Source of the DNA: a virus
Direction: 5' to 3' (one strand)
DNA length: 32,098 bases
Virus record (IMG/VR): IMGVR_UViG_3300046533_000085
Location: 1 to 32,098 of that record
In this document: one piece after another, positions 7,846 to 17,388 of the stretch
How the letters are laid out: each line of letters begins with the position of its first letter
Numbering within the stretch: the stretch's first letter is position 1
Translations under genes and position numbers: made by a program
Notes under the pieces: generated by a model
Seen by the model: the letters and a program-made list of their open reading frames with translations, nothing else
The model's database searches: none
Told to the model about the DNA's origin: nothing

Positions 7846-8545
7846 TCTGGTCGTCGAGGAAATCGCGGCGGCGGCGGGTCAGGCCGAACGCGAGCGCGAT
7901 CTGTTGCTCGGCAAAAAGCTGGCCGAGCATGAGCTGCGTTTGATGCAACTCGAAACCGCTATCCGCAACCGGCTGGCCGAGCTGCGCGACGGCGAGAAAG
8001 GTGATCCCGGTGAAAAAGGCGAAAAAGGCGAAAAAGGTGAGCAAGGCGAGGCGGGCCGAGTTGGCGAGAATGGCGCGAAGGGCGATCAAGGCGATCAGGG
8101 CCCGCCGGGCGAGGCGATCAGCGGCCCCGCTGGCCGCGACGGAATAGACGGCAAGGACGGCGCGCCCGGCGAACGCGGCGAGCCGGGCGAGCTCGGCCAG
8201 CCCGGCGTCGATGGCCGCACGCTGTTCAACATCCGCGATACTTACGATGCCGCCGAAAAATATCTGATCGGCGATGTGGTGACGCTCAACGCGAGCTGGT
8301 TTGTCGCCCGCAAGGACGAGCCGGGACCATGCCCCGGCCCGGATTGGAAGGCGGGCCCGAGCGGTCGCAAGGGCGAACCCGGCCCGCGCGGCCAGCGTGG
8401 CGAGCCCGGCCCGGTGCGCGATATCGCCGCTTGGGACATTGACCGCAAGCGGTTCACGGCGTCGCCGGTGCTGAGCGACGGCAGCAAGGGGCCCGCGCTC
8501 AATCTGCGCGAGCTGTTTGAACAATTCCAAGCCGAGGCGGGCTGA
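7778..8545 (+). CDS. Collagen-like protein with CBM5/12-like module
   Basis: A 255-residue protein with three parts. Residues 1-70 are a coiled coil (LEHELRL-like heptads in AEHELRLMQLETAIRNRL). Residues 71-146 are Gly-X-Y collagen repeats rich in GEK/GDQ triplets. Residues 147-192 resemble the chitin-binding CBM5/12 fold often attached to phage collagen stalks (YDAAEKYLIGDVVTLNASWFVA...PDW). A second short collagen run spans 193-213, followed by a compact C-terminal domain. The start at 7778 has AAAGG upstream and lies inside the portal gene, a 68-base overlap. Such proteins are trimeric fibres or head/neck appendages; location in the head operon suggests a head- or neck-attached fibre, which is inferred. 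Confidence 0.8.
   Translation: MQTEIESAARSETHIESIGSLADLVVEEIAAAAGQAERERDLLLGKKLAEHELRLMQLETAIRNRLAELRDGEKGDPGEKGEKGEKGEQGEAGRVGENGAKGDQGDQGPPGEAISGPAGRDGIDGKDGAPGERGEPGELGQPGVDGRTLFNIRDTYDAAEKYLIGDVVTLNASWFVARKDEPGPCPGPDWKAGPSGRKGEPGPRGQRGEPGPVRDIAAWDIDRKRFTASPVLSDGSKGPALNLRELFEQFQAEAG
8009..8040 (+). repeat. Tandem 9-bp repeat encoding GEK collagen triplets
   Basis: Three consecutive copies of a 9-base unit, GGYGAAAAA, followed by GGTGA encode repeated Gly-Glu-Lys triplets in the collagen-like protein. The near-perfect DNA identity makes slippage-driven length change plausible here. Confidence 0.7.
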
Positions 8546-9186
8546 TGCAATCGACCGTCGTCGTCGTGACTCCGGCGGTGTCGATCGATCTGATCACGCT
8601 CGACGAGTTGAAACGTGCGCTCAACCTGACCGACACCGCGCAAGATGCCATGTTGACCGACCTGATCACGCGGGTGTCAGCCGAGGTCGCGGCGTACTGC
8701 AACAACCGGGTGTTTGGTTTCGAGACCGTGGTCGAGACGTTCACCGAGCTTTCCGCCGAGACGCGGCGGCTGTTCCTGGCGCGCTATCCGATCCCGCAAG
8801 GCAGCACCGGTATCACCTCGATCAGCAACGGCAGCACCGTGCTGACTTATCCCAATGGCATGTTGCTCGACTCGCTGTGGGGCAAGCTGACGCTGGCGAG
8901 CGGCGGGTTTATCGAGCAAACCGTGATCAGCTATTCCGGCGGCTACAACTTGCCCGACGAGGCCCCGCCCGCGTTGAAACAAGCCGCCGTGATGCTGTCG
9001 CGCGAGGCTTACTATTCGACGCTGCGCGGCGACGCCTCGGTGCGCATGATCGCGCACAAGGAAAGCCGCATCATCTATTTCGATCCGAACGTGCTGGCGA
9101 AAAGCGGCGGCGGCGGATCGCACGGCACACCGGCACAGCGCGCCGCCACCGACCTGTTGACGCATTTCACGCGATACGAGGTTTGA
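8545..9186 (+). CDS. Head-tail connector protein, gp6-like
   Basis: A 213-residue protein with the conserved N-terminus of HK97 gp6 / YqbG-type adaptors: PAVSIDLITLDELKRAL, then DAMLTDLITRVSAEVAAYCNNRVF. After a beta-rich middle comes the helix PALKQAAVMLSREAYYS. These proteins form a ring beneath the portal and bridge it to the tail. The ATG at 8545 shares a base with the previous stop (TGATG). Position directly after the portal and collagen genes and before other neck genes fits. A somewhat long C-terminal extension (residues 160-213) includes a Gly-rich patch. Confidence 0.85.
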   Translation: MQSTVVVVTPAVSIDLITLDELKRALNLTDTAQDAMLTDLITRVSAEVAAYCNNRVFGFETVVETFTELSAETRRLFLARYPIPQGSTGITSISNGSTVLTYPNGMLLDSLWGKLTLASGGFIEQTVISYSGGYNLPDEAPPALKQAAVMLSREAYYSTLRGDASVRMIAHKESRIIYFDPNVLAKSGGGGSHGTPAQRAATDLLTHFTRYEV

Positions 9187-9702
9187 GTGGCCGAGCGGAC
9201 CTTTACGGTTTCGATCAGCCCGTCGACCGAACAAATCAAAGCGTGGCTGACCAACGCGCTGTTAAAGGACCTTGAGGGCAAGCATCCCGACGAGGTTGTT
9301 ATTTTGAAAGGCCAACGCAAGCGGCTGCGCCGGAAATACAGCGACAACGATCTGGTCAACATCGTCACCGCGCGCGACGGCGGCGTGTGCAAGGCGTGCA
9401 TCGATATGGCGCAGCACAGCCCGTATCGGTACGGCGACGCTAAAAAGCAATTGCCGCATCATCCCGGCTGCCGCTGCCAGATCGCCTCGATCCGCGTGCA
9501 CGACCCCGGCTATCTGCGGCAGCCGACGTTTAAGAAAGTGCGGAAATATCTGGCCACCGCGATCAACCAATCGATCAAGCACAAAGGCAAAAAGACACCG
9601 CAGCGCAACGCCACCATTCGCAAGCTGCGCCGCAAGCGGCGGCGGTTCGTCGCGCCGAGCGGCTATCGCGCGGTGAGCCTGTTCAAACGCAAGGGCCGAT
9701 GA
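9187..9702 (+). CDS. Minor head protein-like (Mu gpF C-terminal type) zinc protein
   Basis: A 171-residue very basic protein starting at GTG 9187 directly after the connector stop. The core VCKACIDMAQ...LPHHPGCRCQI (residues 67-99) matches the C-terminal cysteine/histidine signature of Mu gpF / SPP1 gp7-like minor head proteins, where C..C and HP.CRC likely bind a metal ion. Here Cys68, Cys71, His91/92, Cys95 and Cys97 are present. The large N-terminal part of those proteins is missing, so this is a short variant, and the last 60 residues are an Arg/Lys-rich tail (RKLRRKRRRF) that may contact DNA. Its virion location is inferred from context. Confidence 0.6.
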   Translation: MAERTFTVSISPSTEQIKAWLTNALLKDLEGKHPDEVVILKGQRKRLRRKYSDNDLVNIVTARDGGVCKACIDMAQHSPYRYGDAKKQLPHHPGCRCQIASIRVHDPGYLRQPTFKKVRKYLATAINQSIKHKGKKTPQRNATIRKLRRKRRRFVAPSGYRAVSLFKRKGR

Positions 9703-10088
9703 TGCCGATCAATTTTTCCGATCAGCTCTATGTGCATACCCAAGACACCTATGGCCGCACCGTCACCATCACGCCCGGTATCAGCCAACCGACCGGGTCC
9801 GACTATGTGGCGCGCGGCATTCTCGACACCAAGGACATCGATGTTGTGGCGCTCGACGGCTCGATCATTTCCGAACAGCGCACCATTCTCGACATCCGCG
9901 AGGCTGAATATGCGGTGCTGCCGATGCAGGGCGATCAAGTCGCGATCCCCGGCGATAGCGGGCTGCCCGACGCCGGGCTGTGGGAGATCATCGACGTGGT
10001 GCGCAACGGCGGCGGCGAGACAACGCTGACGCTGCGCAAGATCATGGCGGCCAGCAAGCCGTCGCTGAAATTGGTCAAGCCGAAATGA
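9699..10088 (+). CDS. Putative head-closure / neck protein
   Basis: A 129-residue protein, beta-rich, with VHTQDTYGRTVTITPG, AEYAVLPMQGDQVAIPG and GLWEIIDVVRNGGGETTLTLRKI. The pattern of a small barrel ending in a W-containing strand is common among head-tail joining proteins (SPP1 gp16 / head-closure type), and it lies between the connector and tail-completion genes, where such a protein is expected. ATG at 9699 overlaps the previous stop; a second ATG at 9702 is equally possible. No invariant motif proves the family, so the role is largely positional. Confidence 0.6.
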   Translation: MMPINFSDQLYVHTQDTYGRTVTITPGISQPTGSDYVARGILDTKDIDVVALDGSIISEQRTILDIREAEYAVLPMQGDQVAIPGDSGLPDAGLWEIIDVVRNGGGETTLTLRKIMAASKPSLKLVKPK

Positions 10089-10726
10089 CGACGCAGACGC
10101 CCGCGCTGATCGCGCGCGATGCGATGTTCGACCGCGTGTTTGCGATGCCGTTTTTTGCGGGCTTCACGTTTGCCAAGACCAAGGCGCTGCGCATTCAGGT
10201 CGACAACATCCCGTATTGCGGGGTCTATCTGATCAACCGGATGTGGATGCCGGAAGGCGATGCCAATCACGGCGACATCCGATTTAAGGACAGCGCCCGC
10301 ATCGGCTTTTCGGTGGTGGTGGTCGACAACGACGCCGAGGACGGCGAGGCAACGCTCGATCAGGCGTTCAAGACCATCACCGAGGGGCTGTTGACCGACA
10401 CCACGCTGACCGGCTTCGACCGCAACATCATGCAAGGCATCACGCGCGGCGAGATGCTGCTGGTCTATGGCTCGGTGGCGCTCGATAACGAAACGCCGTT
10501 GCTCGAAATGCAATTCGATATGTCGGTCGATCTCGGCGTCGCGATATTCAAGCCGGTGATTACCGACGACCTAGCGCGCGTGCACGTGACGGCGCGCCCG
10601 ATCCAGAATCCAGACGCGCCGCCGGTGGAAATGCAATGGGAAATCGCAACGCAAACCAGACGAGGCAACAATGGCAAAGATAAAGGTCACACCAAATCGC
10701 GACGATCTGCCGCCGCATCCGATTGA
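10085..10726 (+). CDS. Putative tail completion/terminator protein (Mu gp37-like position)
   Basis: 213 residues from the ATG at 10085, which overlaps the preceding stop as ATGA; longer upstream starts are not supported. The sequence has RDAMFDRVFAMPFFAGFTFAKTKALRIQ, a beta-strand core (IGFSVVVVDND) and the helix DQAFKTITEGLL, a layout typical of tail-terminator proteins that cap the sheath/tube and join it to the neck. The next gene is DUF2635, the equivalent of Mu gp38, which places this gene at the Mu gp37 position. It overlaps DUF2635 by 56 bases. The call is based mostly on order and fold impression. Confidence 0.55.
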   Translation: MTTQTPALIARDAMFDRVFAMPFFAGFTFAKTKALRIQVDNIPYCGVYLINRMWMPEGDANHGDIRFKDSARIGFSVVVVDNDAEDGEATLDQAFKTITEGLLTDTTLTGFDRNIMQGITRGEMLLVYGSVALDNETPLLEMQFDMSVDLGVAIFKPVITDDLARVHVTARPIQNPDAPPVEMQWEIATQTRRGNNGKDKGHTKSRRSAAASD

Positions 10727-10925
10727 CGGCAAGCTGCCCGCCGAGGGCGGGTTTTGGACCGCCGACCAATACACGTTCCGGCTGATCCGCGACGGCGACA
10801 TTGCCGAGGTCATCGACCCGCCGCCCGAGGGCAGCGGCGATCCACAGCGCAGCGCCGAACCGCCGCCGGAACAACATCCGCCGGGCGACGACGACGCGCC
10901 CGCCGACAAACGCAAAAAACGCTGA
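10671..10925 (+). CDS. DUF2635 family protein (Mu gp38-like)
   Basis: An 84-residue protein. The N-terminal half fits DUF2635: IKVTPNRDDLPPHPIDGKLPAEGGFW followed by RLIRDGDIAEV. The second half is a disordered Pro/Asp-rich tail ending in KRKKR. ACGAGGCAACA precedes the ATG at 10671, giving a GAGG ribosome-binding site. In Mu-like phages this small protein lies immediately before the tail sheath gene, exactly as here. Its molecular role is unknown. A terminator-like hairpin follows its stop. Confidence 0.75.
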   Translation: MAKIKVTPNRDDLPPHPIDGKLPAEGGFWTADQYTFRLIRDGDIAEVIDPPPEGSGDPQRSAEPPPEQHPPGDDDAPADKRKKR

Positions 10926-10931
10926 CCACCG

Positions 10932-10960
10932 GGGCCGCATCGCAGCGGCCCTTTTCTTTT
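10932..10960 (+). terminator. Intrinsic terminator or attenuator before tail sheath gene
   Basis: A perfect 7-bp stem (GGGCCGC at 10932-10938 with GCGGCCC at 10945-10951), loop ATCGCA, and T-rich run TTTTCTTTT (10952-10960) fall in the 57-base gap between the DUF2635 and sheath genes. It would separate head and tail transcription, or set the ratio between them if leaky. Confidence 0.7.
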
Positions 10961-10982
10961 GTCTTAACCGACGGAGTCAACC

Positions 10983-12503
10983 ATGCCGATCTCGTTCAAC
11001 AACATTCCGCAAGGCTGGAAATTGCCGCTGATCTACATCGAGGTTGACCCGTCGCAAGCGGGCACGCCGACCTCGCAGAAATATGCGTTGCTGGTCGACT
11101 ACAAGCTGGCCAGCGGCTTGGCCCCGGTCGACGTGCCAATCGCGTGCGGCTCGGTCGCCGACGCGCAAAGCTTGGCGGGGGTCGGCTCGCCGCTGGCCCG
11201 CATGTATGAGCGGTTTTTCCAGATCAACAAATCGACGCCGGTGCTGTTGCTGCCGATAGCCGAACCGGCGGCGGGCAATGTCGCAACCGGCACCATCACC
11301 GTCACGGCGGGGCCGACCCAAGCGGGTACGCTGTCGCTTTATATCGCCGGGCAAAGCGTCGACGTGAATGTCGCGACCGGCGACACGCCGACCATCGTCG
11401 CCGCCAACATCAAGGCGGTGTGTGACACGCTGCCGCTGCCGGTGACCACAGCGGTCGCCGCTGGCGTGGTCACGCTCACCTCGCGCTGGAAGGGGCAGAC
11501 CGCCAACGACATCCGCGTCGACCTCAACGTGTTGGGGCCGAATGGCGGCGAGGTCATGCCGACCGGGATGACGTTGACCTTGCCGGTGAACGGCAGCTTG
11601 AGCGGCGGCACCGGCACGCCGGTTTGGACCAATGCCATCGCGGCGCTCGGTGACGAGCCTTACGAATATGTCGGGCTCGGCATGAATGACACCGGCTCGC
11701 TGATCGCATGGGAAACCGAATACGGGTTTTCCGACTCGGGGCGGTGGGGCTGGCTGCGCGAGTCTTACGGGCACGTGATGTCGGCCAAGCGCGACACTTA
11801 CGCCAACCTGTTCAGCTATGGCCCCACCAACAACTCGGGCGTGATGTCGATCATCGCGTTTGAGCCGCAAGCGCCGACGCCGATCTATGAATGGATCGGG
11901 GCCTATTGCGCCGAGGCGGCCAAGGCGTTGTCGATTGATCCGGCGCGCCCGCTGCAAACCCTGACGCTCGACGGCGTGATGCCCGCGCCGAAAAACTGGA
12001 GGTTCAACAAGACGCAGACCAATGCGCTGGCGGGGATCGGTCTTGCGGTGCAGATGACCAACGCGTCGGGCGTGCCGACCATCGCTCGCGAACAAACCAC
12101 CTACCAGAAAAACACGCTCGGACAATCCGACAACGCTTACGAGTTGATGACGACGCTGGCGACATTGGCCGAGCTGTTCCGGCGGATGCGGCAAGCCATC
12201 ACCAACAAGTATCCGCGTCACAAGCTTGCCAACAACGGCACGCGGTTCGGCCCCGGTCAGGCCATCGTCACGCCGAACATCATCAAGGCCGAGCTGGTCG
12301 CCGAGTATCGTCAAGACGAATATGACGGGCTCGTTGAAAACGGCGACGCGTTCAAGAAATTCCTGATCGTCGAGCGCGACGACATCGATCCGAACCGGGT
12401 CAATGTCCTGTATCCGCCCGACGTCGTGAATCAACTCCGCATGTTCGCGGTGCTGGCGCAGTTCCGCTTGCAATACCCGGTGTTCCAGAACGTCGCGGCG
12501 TAA
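10983..12503 (+). CDS. Contractile tail sheath protein (Mu gpL-like)
   Basis: A 506-residue sheath subunit, close to the length of Mu gpL. The N-terminus (PISFNNIPQGWKLPLIYIEVD) and the strongly conserved C-terminal block (RFGPGQAIVTPNIIKAEL, then VERDDIDPNRVNVLYPPDVVNQL) are typical of Mu-type sheaths; the middle carries an Ig-like insertion (GTITVTAGPTQAGTLSLYIAG). Sheath subunits polymerise around the tube and contract to drive it through the cell envelope. An upstream ACGGAGTC ribosome-binding site supports the ATG at 10983. It begins the Mu-like part of the genome and identifies the virion as a myovirus morphotype. Confidence 0.96.
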   Translation: MPISFNNIPQGWKLPLIYIEVDPSQAGTPTSQKYALLVDYKLASGLAPVDVPIACGSVADAQSLAGVGSPLARMYERFFQINKSTPVLLLPIAEPAAGNVATGTITVTAGPTQAGTLSLYIAGQSVDVNVATGDTPTIVAANIKAVCDTLPLPVTTAVAAGVVTLTSRWKGQTANDIRVDLNVLGPNGGEVMPTGMTLTLPVNGSLSGGTGTPVWTNAIAALGDEPYEYVGLGMNDTGSLIAWETEYGFSDSGRWGWLRESYGHVMSAKRDTYANLFSYGPTNNSGVMSIIAFEPQAPTPIYEWIGAYCAEAAKALSIDPARPLQTLTLDGVMPAPKNWRFNKTQTNALAGIGLAVQMTNASGVPTIAREQTTYQKNTLGQSDNAYELMTTLATLAELFRRMRQAITNKYPRHKLANNGTRFGPGQAIVTPNIIKAELVAEYRQDEYDGLVENGDAFKKFLIVERDDIDPNRVNVLYPPDVVNQLRMFAVLAQFRLQYPVFQNVAA

Positions 12504-12558
12504 GCGGCGCGCGCTCGTCGTCTAACCCAATCCAACATCATCATCAGGAGTCTTGAAC

Positions 12559-12933
12559 ATGGGCAACAGGTTTGCCGGTGTGGCGTATTGGTCCGCTGAC
12601 GGCGCACAGCTCGCCGTTCGCGGCAATCTAGAGGTGATGCCGTCGCGTTACGAGCGCACCGGCATCGCCGGACAAGATCGAGTCCACGGCTACAGCGAGT
12701 TGCCGGTGGTGCCGTACATCGCGGGCGATGTGTCGACGCTGGAAGGCACCAGCGTCGAGGACATCGACGCCATGACCGACACCACGATCACCGTCGAGGC
12801 CGCCAACGGCACGGTTTGGGTTTTGCGCAACGCGTGGCGCGCCGAACGCTCGACCGTCAATCTGCGCGATGGTCAGTTTCATGTCCGCTTTGAGGGCATG
12901 AGCCTCGACGAGCTTGCAGCGGCGGCGGCGTAA
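12559..12933 (+). CDS. Tail tube protein (Mu gpM-like)
   Basis: A 124-residue tube protein. The ATG at 12559 has a strong AGGAG at 12546-12550; a TTG at 12553 in frame is not preferred. Conserved features are MGNRFAGVAYWSADG, YERTGIAGQDRVHGYSE, VPYIAGDVST and the C-terminal beta block TVWVLRNAWRAERSTVNLRDGQFHVRFEG. Hexameric rings of this protein form the tail channel inside the sheath. Order directly after the sheath and before the chaperone is that of Mu (L-M-gp41). Confidence 0.93.
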   Translation: MGNRFAGVAYWSADGAQLAVRGNLEVMPSRYERTGIAGQDRVHGYSELPVVPYIAGDVSTLEGTSVEDIDAMTDTTITVEAANGTVWVLRNAWRAERSTVNLRDGQFHVRFEGMSLDELAAAAA

Positions 12934-12934
12934 C

Positions 12935-13309
12935 ATGGCGGCACCCATCGCCGACCTCAAGGCTCGGCAAAACGCCGCGCCGCCGGTACCGGAGGAAAAG
13001 CCCGACGCGCCATTGCCAGCCTATACGCTGGAATTGTCGCGCCCGGTCGAGGCCCATGGTCAACAGGTTGCGACGCTGATCTTTCGCGAGCCGACCGGTC
13101 GCGACCTGTTGAACATCGGTAACCCGGTGATCTTTGATCCGATCTCGGACCCGCCAAAAATTCTACACGACGAGCGCCGGATGAACGCGATGATGAGCGC
13201 GCTTGCCGGTGTGCCGCCGTCGTCGATCATGGCAATGTCGCCGCGCGATTGGATCACGGCGGCGTGGGGGCTGACGCCTTTTTTCGTGCCGGTGCCGGGC
13301 AAGATCTGA
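12935..13309 (+). CDS. Tail assembly chaperone, Mu gp41-like (0-frame product)
   Basis: 124 residues from the ATG at 12935, one base after the tube stop. The characteristic strand-turn-helix YTLELSRPVEAHGQQVATLIFREPTGRDLL is the signature of Mu gp41-type tail assembly chaperones. These bind the tape-measure protein and recruit tube subunits during tail assembly. The 0-frame ends at TGA 13307-13309, but a slippery heptamer at 13279-13285 would send part of the ribosomes into the -1 frame, producing a longer chaperone ending at 13428, as known for many tailed phages. Confidence 0.85.
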   Translation: MAAPIADLKARQNAAPPVPEEKPDAPLPAYTLELSRPVEAHGQQVATLIFREPTGRDLLNIGNPVIFDPISDPPKILHDERRMNAMMSALAGVPPSSIMAMSPRDWITAAWGLTPFFVPVPGKI

Positions 13310-13428
13310 TCGGCGATTGCATCGGCCTCGGTTTGAATTTCCATTGCAGCCCGTTGGAGTTTGCCGATCTACCGATGTCGATGATCCACGAGTTGATCCG
13401 CGAGCTGGTCGCCTTCAAGGACAAGTAA
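12935..13428 (+). CDS. Tail assembly chaperone, -1 frameshift extension product
   Basis: Slipping back one base after the TTC codon at 13283-13285 gives CGT GCC GGT... which stays open until TAA at 13426-13428, yielding about 164 residues. The added 49 residues include GDCIGLGLNFHCSPLEF and LPMSMIHELIRELVAF, a helical tail similar in character to the second chaperone (E' / gp42-type) that contacts the tape measure. No ribosome-binding site or sensible independent start exists for this -1 segment, so it only makes sense as a frameshift fusion. It ends three bases before the first tape-measure ATG. Confidence 0.8.
13279..13285 (+). promoter_or_regulatory. -1 ribosomal frameshift slippery site T_TTT_TTC
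   Basis: In the chaperone frame the codons are CCT TTT TTC, so the heptamer T-TTT-TTC obeys the X-XXY-YYZ rule for tandem -1 slippage. It lies 22 bases before the 0-frame stop. I see only weak pairing potential downstream (GCCG with CGGC), so the stimulatory structure is unclear. Confidence 0.85.
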
Positions 13429-13431
13429 CCG

Positions 13432-15336
<1,905 letters not shown>

Positions 15337-15339
15337 TCG

Positions 15340-17388
15340 ATGGCCGACCAAGAGGAAGCGGTCAAGATCGTCATCGAGATCGTCGACAAGTTTAGCAAGC
15401 CGCTCAACGCGCTGCGAAAGGAACTAGAGGGACTCGGCAGCAAGGGCGGCGAAGGCGCAACCAAAACCGCCAAGGGCTTTGAAGGGTTGCGGCAATCGAT
15501 CCACGGCGTTGCCTCATCGGTGACCGGGTTGCTGATGCCGAGCCTCAAGACGTTGGGGCTTGGCTTTGCCGGTGTGGCCGGGACCTTGGCGACGTTTGTC
15601 GCCGGGCTCAAGAGCCTCGGCGGCAGCATCAACGAGCTGACCCGGCTCAGCACCGAAACCAAGGTCAGCATCGACAAGATGCGCGAGCTGGAGGCGGTCG
15701 GTCGACGCGTCGGTATTACCTCGGAACAGATGCGCGCCGGGTTTCGCGGCTTTGCCGAGGAAATGGATAAGGTGCGCAAGGGCGTCGGCGGGCCCGACAG
15801 CTTGGCGACGTGGCTCGGGCGCGCTGGTATCGGTTGGGCTTACAACCAGCTCAAGGGCATTAAGGATGTCAACAAACAGCTCGATTATGTGTTGGAGCTG
15901 GTCGACAAAATTTCCAACCCGCGAGACAAGCGGCGGGTTTTAGAGCGGCTGCAATTGCCGCCAAACCTCGCGCAGATTCCCCGGGCCGAGCGCGAGCGGG
16001 CCATCGAGGAATATCGCAAGACCGTTGGACCGCTCGACAAGGCGACCAAGGACTCGGCGCAGCGGTTCGACGAGGCCATGACCAACATGGCGTTGGCGTG
16101 GGAAAAATTTATCAACCAGTTGGCGAAAAAGGGCGGGCTCGACGATTTCACCAAATTGCTGAATCTCGTTTCGGGCAGCGCAAGCAAGGCTGCCGACGAG
16201 GTGCACAAGGCGGCGGTCGATTTCAAAAGCATCGTCGCCGATCTCGAAAAAATTCGCAAAATGTTGCAAGACTTACCGAACCCTATCGAGGATTGGAAAA
16301 AGAAAGGTTGGCGCGGTTTCCTGCCGCATTTCACCACGCCAAACGAGTCGGTTGAAAAACGGTTTTGGCAACCGCAGAGCTTGCCGGGCGGCGGCGGCGA
16401 TAGCAAAGAGGAAACCGTTAAGCTGATCAAGACCGGCACCAGCGAGGGTGTGGTCGACGCCTTCAAAAAAATGGCGTTGAGCGAAAGCGCCGACAGCACC
16501 GCCGGGGGCGGCAGCACGTTCGGCGGTGCCTCGGTGATCCGCGCATCGCTTCCCGGCGGTGGCGGTGGCGGGGGTGGCGGCGGCCAGCGCGGCCCCGGCG
16601 CTCATCGCGCAGGGCCTGGCGGCGGCGGCAACCAAAGCGAACCAGCCCCGCCCGGTGGCGGCCCGGGGTCAGCCGACAAGCGCGCGGTCGCGGGCACCGT
16701 TGTCGATGAGCTGCGCAGGGCCGGGTTACCCGAGTCTGCAATTGCGGGCATCCTTAAAAACATTCAAGATGAAAGCGGGTTCAATCCGAATTTGCGCCAT
16801 CCCGATCAGCCAAAATTTGGCGGCGAGGCACATTTTGCACACGGGCTGTTTCAAGAGGGCGGCCACGAATGGAATAACTATGCAAAATGGTTGAAAGAAA
16901 ACCATCCCGGCGCGAGTTGGCAGGACCCGCGCTTGCAAACCAAATTCCTCACCGAGCGGCTGCGCACCGGCTATCCGGCGCTGTGGAAAAAATTGCGGGA
17001 ATCCCGCAGCGGCCCCGACTCGGCGGTCGACTTTCTGCGCGAATATCTCAAGCCCGCGCTGCCACACCAGAGGTCGCGCGCTGATCGGTACCGCCGGGGC
17101 GTGCCGGGCGTCGACGCCTATACCGGCCCCGGCGGCGGGGCTGCCGTGCCGCTGCCGCGCCCGAAACCGCCCGAGGCCGACCAACCCGAGGTGCCGCGCG
17201 ATCAGTTTCGATATGCGGCGAAGCAATCCAACCAAGCCACACGGGTCGAGGGCGATGCCAGCGTGCGCATCGATCTCGCCGGGTTTCAGAATAGCAAGCT
17301 GTCGCCGGTTCCCGGAATCGGCGGCATGTTTTCCGATGTCACGGTGCACGGCGGCAACACCGCGCCGCTCGCAAGCGAGAATGCCTGA
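15340..17388 (+). CDS. Tape measure protein paralog 2 with phage tail lysozyme domain
   Basis: 682 residues, a tandem duplicate of the preceding gene: the same MADQEEAVKIVIE start, colinear N-terminal body without gaps for about 300 residues, the same LIKTGTSEGVVDAFKKMAL and Gly-rich linker, and a related C-terminal tail (VRIDLAGFQNSK...VTVHGGN). The central cargo differs. Residues about 445-587 form a phage tail lysozyme-like domain: AIAGILKNIQDESGFNP with probable catalytic Glu478, AHGLFQEGGHEWNNY, QTKFLTERL and AVDFLREYLKP. Such domains locally open peptidoglycan during infection. It starts three bases after paralog 1 stops, so both are probably produced from one message. Which copy measures tail length is unknown. 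Confidence 0.85.
   Translation: MADQEEAVKIVIEIVDKFSKPLNALRKELEGLGSKGGEGATKTAKGFEGLRQSIHGVASSVTGLLMPSLKTLGLGFAGVAGTLATFVAGLKSLGGSINELTRLSTETKVSIDKMRELEAVGRRVGITSEQMRAGFRGFAEEMDKVRKGVGGPDSLATWLGRAGIGWAYNQLKGIKDVNKQLDYVLELVDKISNPRDKRRVLERLQLPPNLAQIPRAERERAIEEYRKTVGPLDKATKDSAQRFDEAMTNMALAWEKFINQLAKKGGLDDFTKLLNLVSGSASKAADEVHKAAVDFKSIVADLEKIRKMLQDLPNPIEDWKKKGWRGFLPHFTTPNESVEKRFWQPQSLPGGGGDSKEETVKLIKTGTSEGVVDAFKKMALSESADSTAGGGSTFGGASVIRASLPGGGGGGGGGGQRGPGAHRAGPGGGGNQSEPAPPGGGPGSADKRAVAGTVVDELRRAGLPESAIAGILKNIQDESGFNPNLRHPDQPKFGGEAHFAHGLFQEGGHEWNNYAKWLKENHPGASWQDPRLQTKFLTERLRTGYPALWKKLRESRSGPDSAVDFLREYLKPALPHQRSRADRYRRGVPGVDAYTGPGGGAAVPLPRPKPPEADQPEVPRDQFRYAAKQSNQATRVEGDASVRIDLAGFQNSKLSPVPGIGGMFSDVTVHGGNTAPLASENA
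15862..15962 (+). repeat. Near-identical tape-measure repeat, copy 2
   Basis: Second copy of the 101-base block described at 13954-14054; differences cluster at the codons around the KIENP/KISNP site. Confidence 0.75.

Noticed and set aside
10977-12473. 498-codon reverse-strand open frame opposite the tail sheath
   Set aside because: A shadow of the conserved sheath gene in GC-rich DNA; no recognisable domain or ribosome-binding site.
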